DNA from: Acidobacteriota bacterium
Lineage (GTDB): Bacteria > Acidobacteriota > Terriglobia > Terriglobales > Acidobacteriaceae
Length of the DNA: 6,610 nt
Reading direction: 5' to 3'
Assembly: GCA_021846065.1 (NCBI GenBank)
Contig: JAJZCP010000092.1
Location: forward strand, 1 to 6,610
The translations under genes and the position numbers were made by a program. This document shows, one piece after another, positions 1 through 5,670 of the stretch; position 1 is the first letter of the stretch, and every line of letters starts with the position of its first letter. Under the pieces are notes generated by a model. It ran no database searches, had not been told where the DNA came from, and worked only from the letters and a program-made list of their open reading frames with translations.

Positions 1-1
1 G

Positions 2-127
2 TTCGCCGTCGAAGCGCTGCGCCAGATGGAGGAGCGCAAGATCACTTCACTGGTGGTGGTGGATGCGTCGCGGCAGGTGGTGGGAGTAGTGCATCTGCAC
101 GATCTGTGGGGGACGGAGTTGATCTGA
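2..127 (+). CDS. kdsD: KdsD/KpsF-type arabinose-5-phosphate isomerase, C-terminal end (partial)
   Basis: The window opens inside this gene; only the last 41 codons and a TGA stop are visible. The frame reads through the second half of a CBS domain: an alpha-helical stretch ALRQMEERKITSLVVVD, then a beta strand VVGVVHLHDLW, ending GTELI. The phrase VVHLHDLW near the C-terminus is typical of the KpsF/GutQ/KdsD family, which carries an N-terminal SIS isomerase domain (outside the window) followed by two CBS repeats. The family converts ribulose 5-phosphate to arabinose 5-phosphate, the first step of Kdo synthesis for lipopolysaccharide, in the cytoplasm. The CBS assignment is strong. The choice of KdsD over another CBS protein rests on the short tail motif and is an inference, because the catalytic domain is not visible. 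The stop lies 40 bp from the stop of the convergent - strand gene. Confidence 0.72.
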   Translation, partial: FAVEALRQMEERKITSLVVVDASRQVVGVVHLHDLWGTELI

Positions 128-167
128 TATGAGCGACCACGGAGGCCGACTACGGGGCTTTGATCCA

Positions 168-632
168 TCAAACCGGTTCGCCTAATCGGTTCCTTATAAT
201 CTCCCAATTTTCTCTATAGCGATCCAATTTATTTACAAGCGGATGATATCGGGCGCGTGGCCAATTGACTGGGCCTGCCGCAAAATAACGGGCAATGACT
301 TTGGAAGGCACAATGAAAACATCCGGCAAGTCCTCGAAATTTTTCAAATTTACCAATGCAAAAAATAGGTTGGGAATATTCAGGCGAGCGGATTTCCAGC
401 CAATTTCCCATTCATAGTGGTGCGGCTTCTTCTCCTCCCCGCGGCCTCTAAATCTCAAGCCATACATCGTAGTCTTCACTTGCAGAGAGACCAGAGCAGC
501 ACCATCAATGCTGCTCACTAAAATATCCACGCTGGGAACATTGCCAAAAGTCGGAGCGCATTGAAAACCCATTGCGTTCAGACGGGCTGCGACGAAATAC
601 ACGCCAGCGGCGCCAGTTAGTGCTGTGTGCAT
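168..632 (-). CDS. Uncharacterised 154-aa protein with PD-(D/E)xK-like nuclease core
   Basis: No named family is assigned with certainty. The 154-residue product has a layout typical of small restriction-endonuclease-fold proteins: an N-terminal helix (GAAGVYFVAARLNAMGF, 7-23), then a strand with Asp36 in VDILVSS, then a strand LVSLQVKTT containing Gln51-x-Lys53. D...QxK is a known variant of the PD-(D/E)xK active site, as in Mrr-type nucleases. A conserved-looking second half contains HHYEWEIGWKS, LFFALVNLK and DLPDVFIVPS (71-110), and the C-terminus is basic and aromatic. The ATG at 632 is preferred over the TTG at 635: a perfect GGAGG (637-641) is 4 nt from the ATG but only 1 nt from the TTG. 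There is no signal peptide or membrane segment, so the protein is likely cytoplasmic. No methyltransferase or toxin partner is in the window. The gene is convergent with kdsD and divergent from proS. A hand count gives about 47% GC over 181-600, against about 63% in a sampled proS line, which suggests transfer. Nuclease activity is inferred. Confidence 0.8.
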   Translation of the reverse strand: MHTALTGAAGVYFVAARLNAMGFQCAPTFGNVPSVDILVSSIDGAALVSLQVKTTMYGLRFRGRGEEKKPHHYEWEIGWKSARLNIPNLFFALVNLKNFEDLPDVFIVPSKVIARYFAAGPVNWPRARYHPLVNKLDRYRENWEIIRNRLGEPV

Positions 633-633
633 C

Positions 634-699
634 AAACCTCCAAATTTTGCGCGCCTGATTATTCCAGAATATACCGGTGGGTCGTGGGAATGGAGGTTT
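634..699 (-). promoter_or_regulatory. Ribosome binding site of the - strand gene and a complementary anti-SD sequence
   Basis: On the - strand, TGGAGGTTT (642-634) contains the GGAGG ribosome binding site just upstream of the ATG at 632. A perfect 9-base complement, AAACCTCCA on the - strand, lies at 699-691. If the transcript starts upstream of position 699, the two can pair across a 48-nt loop and hide the ribosome binding site. A competing 6-bp hairpin (TGGGAA 685-690 with TTCCCA 698-703) places most of the anti-SD in its loop. The pairing is seen in the sequence; a regulatory role is inferred. Confidence 0.4.
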
Positions 700-780
700 C
701 CCAGCGCTCACCGTTAATCCATTCACGTCCGGAGCAAGTAGAATAAGCATCAGCTTAATAGAAGGAACCCGGCTACACAA
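642..780. other. Divergent spacer between the nuclease-like gene and proS
   Basis: This spacer must hold the promoters of both divergent genes. Its most AT-rich patch is 656-673 and contains a small dyad, TATTC-CA-GAATA (660-671). On the + strand a weak promoter-like pair can be drawn: TTGCGC (647-652), a 17-bp gap, and TATACC (670-675). Only the TTG of the -35 and the TATA of the -10 fit the consensus, so it is not called as a promoter. For proS, GAAGGA (761-766) is the nearest ribosome-binding-like sequence, 14 nt from the ATG, which is long. No T-box leader motif was seen upstream of proS. Confidence 0.35.
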
Positions 781-2574
781 ATGCATCGCTGGTCGAAACT
801 TTTTCTTCCCACTCTTCGTGAAGCGCCGGCGGACGCCGAAGTCGCCAGTCACAAATTTCTGGTCCGCGCCGGATACATCCGGCAACTGGGCGCTGGCATT
901 TATTCCTACCTTTTTCTGGGGCAGCGGTCGATCAACAAGATCGTCGGCATTGTGCGCGAGGAGATGGACACCATCGGGCAGGAGTTTCTGCTGCCGGCCT
1001 TGCTGCCGCGCGATTTGTGGGAGCAGAGCGCGCGCTGGACGGCCATGGGCGACAACATGTTTCGGCTGAAGGACCGCAAGGGCGCGGACCTGTGCCTGGG
1101 CATGACGCATGAAGAGGTCATGACGGACATTGCCCGCAAGGAACTGCGCAGCTATAAGCAGTTGCCGCAGATCTGGTACCAGATCCAGACGAAATTTCGC
1201 GATGAACCGCGTCCCAGGTCCGGACTGCTGCGGGTGCGCCAGTTTTTGATGAAGGACGCTTATTCCTTCGACATGGACGAGGCGGGGCTGGATGCGAGCT
1301 ACCGGAAGCACGATGCGGTATATCGGCGAATTTTTTCGCGCTGCGGGCTGCGATTCGTCGCCGTCGATGCGGACTCGGGCGCGATGGGCGGTTCGCAGTC
1401 GCAGGAGTTCATGGTCTACACCGACGCGGGCGAAGACCTGATCGCGAGCTGCGCGCAGTGCGGCTACGCGGCGAACACGGAGAAGGCGACCTCGCAGTTG
1501 CCGCCTGCCGAGGACCTTGCGCCGACAGGCGACGGCAAGCCGGAGCTTGTTTCCACGCCGGGCATGGGCGCGATCGCCGATGTGACGGCGTTTATGAACG
1601 TCAGCGCGACGCAGGACATCAAATGCGTGGCGTACATGGCGGAAAAACATCTACCGGAGCAGCGCGGCAAGTCGGGCCAGTCGCAATGGCTGCCGGTCAC
1701 GGTGTTCCTGCGCGGCGACCATAGCGTGAATGAGACGAAGTTGCTCGGACTCCTGCAGGCCAGTCAGTTGCGCCCAATGACGGCCGAGGAATTGGAGACG
1801 TACATCCACGCGCCTGCTGGATTTTTAGGGCCGGTCGGGCTGACTCCTTCTAAGGAACTGATGACGCCAGAGTTGAGCGTCGTCGTGGACCACGGGCTGG
1901 AAGGCCGCGCCAATATGATCTGCGGCGCGAACAAGCTGGACTACCACTTTCGCAACGTGACGCCGGGCCGCGATTTTACCTGGACGGTTGCCGCGAATGT
2001 CCGCGCGGTGGGCGCAGGTGAAGGCTGCCCGCAGTGCAATGCTCCGTTGCGCGTGGCCAAGGCGGTCGAAGTGGGCCACATCTTCAAGCTCGGCTACAAG
2101 TATTCCGCAAGCATGGGCGCGCGCGTGCTGGACCCCAACGGCAAAGAGGTCATGCCGATCATGGGCAGTTACGGCATCGGCATCGACCGCATTTTGACGG
2201 CGTGCGTGGAGCAGAACAACGACGGCAACGGCTTTTTTCTGCCGCCCTCCATCGCGCCCTATGATGTGGTGGTGACGGTGACCAACGCGGCGGACGCAGC
2301 GCTGCTGGACGCGGGCGAAAAAGTTGCCGCCGAACTGGAAGCCGCGGGCCTGGACGTGCTGCTGGATGACCGCGAGGAACGGGCCGGCGTCAAATTCAAA
2401 GATGCGGACCTGGTCGGCATTCCGTTCCGCGTGAATGCCGGCAAGAAGATTGCAGAGGGCATGGCGGAAGTGGTGACGCGCGCGACGCGGACGAGTGAAG
2501 ATGTTCCGCTTGGGGAGGTTGCGGCGCGGATCCAAGAACTGGTGCGAGAGGCGTTCAAGACTTCAGTTGGTTAG
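781..2574 (+). CDS. proS: Prolyl-tRNA synthetase, bacterial type with INS editing domain
   Basis: The 597-residue product aligns by eye along its whole length with bacterial (E. coli-type) ProRS, which charges tRNA-Pro with proline in the cytoplasm. The N-terminus ([23 protein letters not shown]) matches the family. Class II motif 1 lies around [13 protein letters not shown]. Next come MTHEE (108-112) and motif 2, [10 protein letters not shown], starting at F139. Motif 3 is GSYGIGIDR (462-470). The INS/YbaK-like domain that clears Ala-tRNA-Pro spans roughly 225-395; Lys281 aligns with the E. coli editing lysine K279, and [10 protein letters not shown] is also conserved. The C-terminal anticodon-binding domain carries [21 protein letters not shown]. 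Two CxxC pairs, C224/C227 and C416/C419, flank the editing insert. ATG 781 is the only start possible: no in-frame start codon lies between it and the TAG at 739-741. Length is normal (E. coli 572). The gene is isolated: 148 bp from the divergent gene and 121 bp from the PBP. Confidence 0.97.
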   Translation: MHRWSKLFLPTLREAPADAEVASHKFLVRAGYIRQLGAGIYSYLFLGQRSINKIVGIVREEMDTIGQEFLLPALLPRDLWEQSARWTAMGDNMFRLKDRKGADLCLGMTHEEVMTDIARKELRSYKQLPQIWYQIQTKFRDEPRPRSGLLRVRQFLMKDAYSFDMDEAGLDASYRKHDAVYRRIFSRCGLRFVAVDADSGAMGGSQSQEFMVYTDAGEDLIASCAQCGYAANTEKATSQLPPAEDLAPTGDGKPELVSTPGMGAIADVTAFMNVSATQDIKCVAYMAEKHLPEQRGKSGQSQWLPVTVFLRGDHSVNETKLLGLLQASQLRPMTAEELETYIHAPAGFLGPVGLTPSKELMTPELSVVVDHGLEGRANMICGANKLDYHFRNVTPGRDFTWTVAANVRAVGAGEGCPQCNAPLRVAKAVEVGHIFKLGYKYSASMGARVLDPNGKEVMPIMGSYGIGIDRILTACVEQNNDGNGFFLPPSIAPYDVVVTVTNAADAALLDAGEKVAAELEAAGLDVLLDDREERAGVKFKDADLVGIPFRVNAGKKIAEGMAEVVTRATRTSEDVPLGEVAARIQELVREAFKTSVG

Positions 2575-2585
2575 GCAATTTACAT

Positions 2586-2620
2586 CCCACTCTAGCCGCA
2601 AACGGCGCGGTTGGAATGGG
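2586..2620 (+). terminator. Terminator-like hairpin after proS
   Basis: Eleven bases after the proS stop, CCCACTCTAGCCGC (2586-2599) can pair with GCGGTTGGAATGGG (2607-2620) across a 7-nt loop. The 14-position stem has one mismatch and two G-T wobbles. An alternative inner stem is GCCG-caaa-CGGC. No T-run follows (the next bases are GCACCC), so it is not a classical intrinsic terminator. It could help Rho-dependent ending, protect the 3' end, or be a REP-like repeat. The structure is seen; the role is inferred. Confidence 0.42.
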
Positions 2621-2695
2621 GCACCCGGCGTGGAAAGTTCCCGTGCGCGCGCATCTGATCTGTTGTAGCTGAATGAAAGTGGGTCAAAGGGACTG

Positions 2696-5458
2696 ATGGC
2701 GGAAAACGAGAGAGCGGTGCGAACGAGCGCACGGACGGGTGCTTCCGCCGGCAGAGCGCGGACTGCGGGTGCATCCGGCCCTGGCGGACGGCCACGCAGC
2801 CGCTCAGGCTCCGGCAGGCGCGGCGGAAAATGGGACCCGGACTGGAAGACGAAGCTGCTGCTCGGTCTGGCGGCGATGGTGCTGGTCGTTTGCGTGCTGG
2901 CTGCCGCCGTGTTCGCCTACTACTCCCACGCGTATGAGCGCGTGGTGGAGCAGCGGCTTCGCCAGCCGCTATTTGCCAACACGGCAAAGATTTACGCCGC
3001 ACCGCGCGAGGTTCGGCCCAAGCAGAAATACAGCGTGCAGGAGATCGCGAAAGACCTGCTGACGGCGGGATATACGCCGGTCGGCGTCTCGCATCCTTCG
3101 CAACTCGGTACATTTTCCGCGACGGAAAGCACCATCCACATCCAGCCGGGACCGCAGTCCTACCACGCGCCGGACGGCGCTACGGTATACACAGCCAAGG
3201 GCGTGGTCGCAAAGATTTTAGGCGACGATGGCCAGCAGCTTGGCGCGTATGAGCTGGAGCCGGAGCTGATCACCGGCCTTTCCGACAAGGACCGCGGAAA
3301 GCGCCGTCTGGTCACGTATGACGAACTGCCCAAGTATCTGGTGCCCGCCGTCACCTCCATTGAAGACCGCCGCTTTTTCCAGCACGGCGGCGTGGACTAC
3401 GTCCGCGTCTTCGGCGCGCTGCTCGCGGACGTAAAATCGCGGCGGTACAGCGAGGGCAGCTCCACGCTGACGATGCAACTGGCGCGGCTTTTCTTCCTGT
3501 CTCCGAAGAAACACTTCAAGCGGAAGATCATCCAGACGGCGATCGCCTTCCAGTTGGAGAACCGCTTCAACAAGAAGCAGATCTTTACCATGTACGCGAA
3601 TGAGATTCCGCTGGGACAGCGCGGCAGCTTTGCCGTGAACGGTTTTGGAGAAGCGGCGCAGGCGTATTTTGGAAAAAACATTCGCGACCTGAACCTGCCG
3701 GAGTGCGCGCTGCTGGCCGGCATGATTCAAGGCCCGAGCCGTCTGTCTCCTTACCGGCACCCGGCCCGCGCCATCGCCCGCCGCAACCTGGTGCTGGATG
3801 CCATGGTGGACACCCATTCCATTGCCGCCCAGCAGGCCAGGCAGGCCAAGGCTGCGCCGCTGAACCTCGCCCCGTTCAGCGTGGATGAACGCGAGGCGCC
3901 CTACTTCGTCGACCTGGTGCGCGACCATTTGACCCAGCGCTACGGCGACCGCAACCTCAACGCGGAAGGACTGCACATCTACACTTCGCTCGACCCGGAC
4001 CTGCAGACCGACGCGACCATTGCGGTCGAGGCCGGCATGAAGCAGGTAGACGACATGTTGCAGCACCGCGCGGCGCGGCTGGCGCGGCAAAGCAAGTCCA
4101 AGACAGTGCCGCATATCACTTATCCGCAGGTGGCGCTGATTGCGCTGAATCCGCACACCGGGCAGGTGCTGGCGCTGGTGGGTGGGCGCAACTACGGCCA
4201 AAGCCAGCTCAACCATGCCCTCAGCCAACGTCCCACGGGATCGGTCTTCAAACCCTTCGTTTATGCCACGGCCTTCAACAGCAGCCTGACCGGCGTTGCG
4301 CTGCCCGGACAGCAGGGCGTGTTCACAGCGGTCACCATGCTGAACGACTCCGACACGACGTTCAGCTTCGACAATGGCAATGTGCAGTATGCGCCGCACA
4401 ACTACAAGCATGAAGACCTGGGCATGATTACGGCGCGCATGGCGCTGATGCTCTCGCAGAACGTGGCCACGGTGTCGTTGGCGCAGATGGTGGGTTTCGA
4501 CAATGTGGCGTCGCTGGCGCATCAGGCTGGACTCACCTCCGTACAAGCGACTCCCGCCGCGGCGCTGGGGACTTACAGTGCATCTCCGCTGCAGATGGCC
4601 GGCGCCTATACGGTCTTCGCCAACAATGGAGTGAAGATCGATCCGACCATGATCGCCTCCGTCCGCACCGCGAATGGCGATGTGCTGGACGATTTTGCGC
4701 CGGTCTCGAAGCCGGTGCTCGATCCGCGCGTGTCCTATCTTACGTTGAGCCTGATGCGCGACGTGATCGACCATGGGACGGCCCAAAAAGTTCGTGGACT
4801 GGGATTCACTCCCCCGGCTGCGGGTAAGACCGGCACCGAACATGACGCATGGTTTGCCGGGTTTACCAGCAACCTGCTGTGCGTGGTGTGGATTGGGAAC
4901 GACGACTACACCGACTTGAAACTGGAAGGGGCGCAGGCGGCCCTGCCAATCTGGACGGAGTTCATGAAGAACGCCGTGAAGCTGCCGCAGTATTCCGACA
5001 CGCAATTTTTCGATCCTCCGGCGGGCGTTACGGAGGTTTCGCTCGACAAAGCCACCAACCTGATCGCCGATGCCGCCTGTCCGGTGGATTACGCCGCCGC
5101 ATTCCTTGACGGGACGCAGCCGACCGGCACCTGCGACCATCCCAACGCCGACCAGCGCAATGTTTTCCAAAAGATTTTCGGCCTTGGTGGAGGCAACAAT
5201 CCGCCTGCCGTCAATAGTGCGGTCGCCCCCAATGTGGTGCAGCCGGAGCCTCCGAACGGGGCCGCGCCACAAAATGTGAATGATGCATCCAATCCGAACG
5301 GGACCGCGCAGAAAAAAAAGAAGAAGGGCTTCTTCGGCAAGGTGTTCGGGGTGTTCCATGACGACAAGAAATCTCAAGGGCAGCAGGGCCGGGGTCAACC
5401 GAATAAGGACGGCACCGCACCGCAACAACCATCTCAAAATGGGAGTCCCAATCCGTAA
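2696..5458 (+). CDS. Class A penicillin-binding protein (PBP1b-like transglycosylase/transpeptidase)
   Basis: A 920-residue bifunctional peptidoglycan synthase. It has a basic Arg/Ser/Gly-rich cytoplasmic tail (1-50) and one membrane anchor (about 54-76). A UB2H-like domain (about 95-190, from AKIYAAPREV) resembles the region where E. coli PBP1b binds its outer-membrane activator. The GT51 domain (about 205-375) carries motif 1 EDRRFFQHGGVD with catalytic Glu223, motif 2 EGSSTLTMQ (253-261), motif 3 RKIIQ (276-280) and YANEIPLGQ. The transpeptidase domain (about 479-770) carries SVFK with nucleophile Ser516 and Lys519, SQN (587-589) and KTGT (711-714). Cys795 and Cys813 sit where many PBPs have a cysteine pair, so a periplasmic disulfide is plausible. 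Residues 820-920 form a Pro/Asn/Gln-rich tail with KKKKKGFFGKVFG, longer than in most homologues. The GT motifs deviate: Gln280 replaces the usual second glutamate, and motif 2 is GSST..M rather than GGST..Q. The start ATG has AAAGGG 4 nt upstream. The UB2H placement makes it PBP1b-like; no symbol is forced. Confidence 0.95.
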   Translation: MAENERAVRTSARTGASAGRARTAGASGPGGRPRSRSGSGRRGGKWDPDWKTKLLLGLAAMVLVVCVLAAAVFAYYSHAYERVVEQRLRQPLFANTAKIYAAPREVRPKQKYSVQEIAKDLLTAGYTPVGVSHPSQLGTFSATESTIHIQPGPQSYHAPDGATVYTAKGVVAKILGDDGQQLGAYELEPELITGLSDKDRGKRRLVTYDELPKYLVPAVTSIEDRRFFQHGGVDYVRVFGALLADVKSRRYSEGSSTLTMQLARLFFLSPKKHFKRKIIQTAIAFQLENRFNKKQIFTMYANEIPLGQRGSFAVNGFGEAAQAYFGKNIRDLNLPECALLAGMIQGPSRLSPYRHPARAIARRNLVLDAMVDTHSIAAQQARQAKAAPLNLAPFSVDEREAPYFVDLVRDHLTQRYGDRNLNAEGLHIYTSLDPDLQTDATIAVEAGMKQVDDMLQHRAARLARQSKSKTVPHITYPQVALIALNPHTGQVLALVGGRNYGQSQLNHALSQRPTGSVFKPFVYATAFNSSLTGVALPGQQGVFTAVTMLNDSDTTFSFDNGNVQYAPHNYKHEDLGMITARMALMLSQNVATVSLAQMVGFDNVASLAHQAGLTSVQATPAAALGTYSASPLQMAGAYTVFANNGVKIDPTMIASVRTANGDVLDDFAPVSKPVLDPRVSYLTLSLMRDVIDHGTAQKVRGLGFTPPAAGKTGTEHDAWFAGFTSNLLCVVWIGNDDYTDLKLEGAQAALPIWTEFMKNAVKLPQYSDTQFFDPPAGVTEVSLDKATNLIADAACPVDYAAAFLDGTQPTGTCDHPNADQRNVFQKIFGLGGGNNPPAVNSAVAPNVVQPEPPNGAAPQNVNDASNPNGTAQKKKKKGFFGKVFGVFHDDKKSQGQQGRGQPNKDGTAPQQPSQNGSPNP

Positions 5459-5519
5459 AGAGCGCACAGGGCGGCAACGCGACGGCATCCAGACCGGAGA
5501 AATCAAGTCGCAGCGAACC

Positions 5520-5638
5520 TTATAGCATTTTCGCTATTACTGTGAACTCTCGAGTTTCAATGAGGTGCGGCTTTTCTTGACGGAAGAGCCGCGCGAACAT
5601 CGCCGCTTCGGTCTACACCAATAGCGAAAATGCTATAA
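5520..5638. repeat. 119-bp palindromic element with perfect 19-bp terminal inverted repeats
   Basis: The left end TTATAGCATTTTCGCTATT (5520-5538) is the exact reverse complement of the right end AATAGCGAAAATGCTATAA (5620-5638). The midpoint (5579) coincides with the midpoint of an internal 10-bp hairpin (5567-5592), so the whole unit is one long interrupted palindrome. Each arm is itself a dyad (ATAGC-N6-GCTAT). A small palindrome, AACTC-tc-GAGTT, sits at 5545-5556. It lies between the PBP stop and the metal-ATPase gene and encodes no evident protein. It could be a non-autonomous mobile element (the ends offer a TA dinucleotide, the IS630/Tc1-type target), a structured RNA, or a pair of operator sites. 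The repeat is directly seen; the nature is open. Confidence 0.85.
5567..5592 (+). other. Central hairpin of the palindromic element
   Basis: GCGGCTTTTC (5567-5576) pairs with GAAGAGCCGC (5583-5592) as a 10-bp stem with one G-U wobble and a 6-nt loop TTGACG. No T-run follows on either strand, so it is not a classical terminator, although it is the only strong hairpin after the PBP stop. It sits exactly at the centre of the 119-bp palindrome, which favours a structural role within that element. Confidence 0.6.
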
Positions 5639-5639
5639 A
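5612..5639 (+). promoter_or_regulatory. Candidate extended -10 promoter for the metal ATPase
   Basis: TGC-TATAAA (5631-5639) fits an extended -10 box (TGnTATAAT with one change). A weak -35, TCTACA (5612-5617, four of six consensus bases), lies 16 bp upstream. Initiation would fall near 5646, giving a short leader before the ribosome binding site at 5657. The -10 box is formed mostly by the outer end of the right arm of the palindrome, so the ATAGC-N6-GCTAT dyad overlaps it and could serve as an operator. This is a consensus match read by eye only. Confidence 0.5.
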
Positions 5640-5656
5640 TGCGCGAGGAACTTTTG

Positions 5657-5663
5657 AAGGAGG
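5657..5663 (+). promoter_or_regulatory. Strong ribosome binding site fixing a TTG start
   Basis: AAGGAGG lies 7 nt before TTG 5671, the ideal spacing. It decides the start of the metal-ATPase gene: the first in-frame ATG (5716) lies inside the first YHS motif (the Met of DPVCGM) and would remove a conserved cysteine. Confidence 0.85.
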
Positions 5664-5670
5664 CACGGCT

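Noticed and set aside
642..780. T-box or other aminoacylation-sensing leader upstream of proS
   Set aside because: No T-box consensus, no specifier stem and no terminator with a T-run was found in the short spacer.
677..1069. 130-codon + strand frame starting GTG upstream of proS
   Set aside because: It overlaps the proS start in another frame; after 781 it is a frame-shifted reading of conserved ProRS sequence.
505..1650. 381-codon - strand open frame opposite proS and overlapping the nuclease-like gene
   Set aside because: It conflicts with proS and with the - strand gene in another frame, has no recognisable motif and is highly basic; an antisense shadow.
2642..2654. Alternating purine-pyrimidine run with the palindrome TGCGCGCGCA
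   Set aside because: Too short and expected by chance in GC-rich DNA; no link to a promoter or gene start was seen.
3218..5506. 762-codon open frame on the - strand opposite the PBP gene
   Set aside because: It mirrors a well-supported PBP with every catalytic motif. The antisense product is rich in Arg, His and Gly with no recognisable domain, the usual by-product of GC-rich codon use.
5567..5592. Central hairpin as the intrinsic terminator of the PBP gene
   Set aside because: It is followed by GCGAACATC with no T-run and lies more than 100 bp after the stop; its position at the exact centre of the palindrome explains it better.
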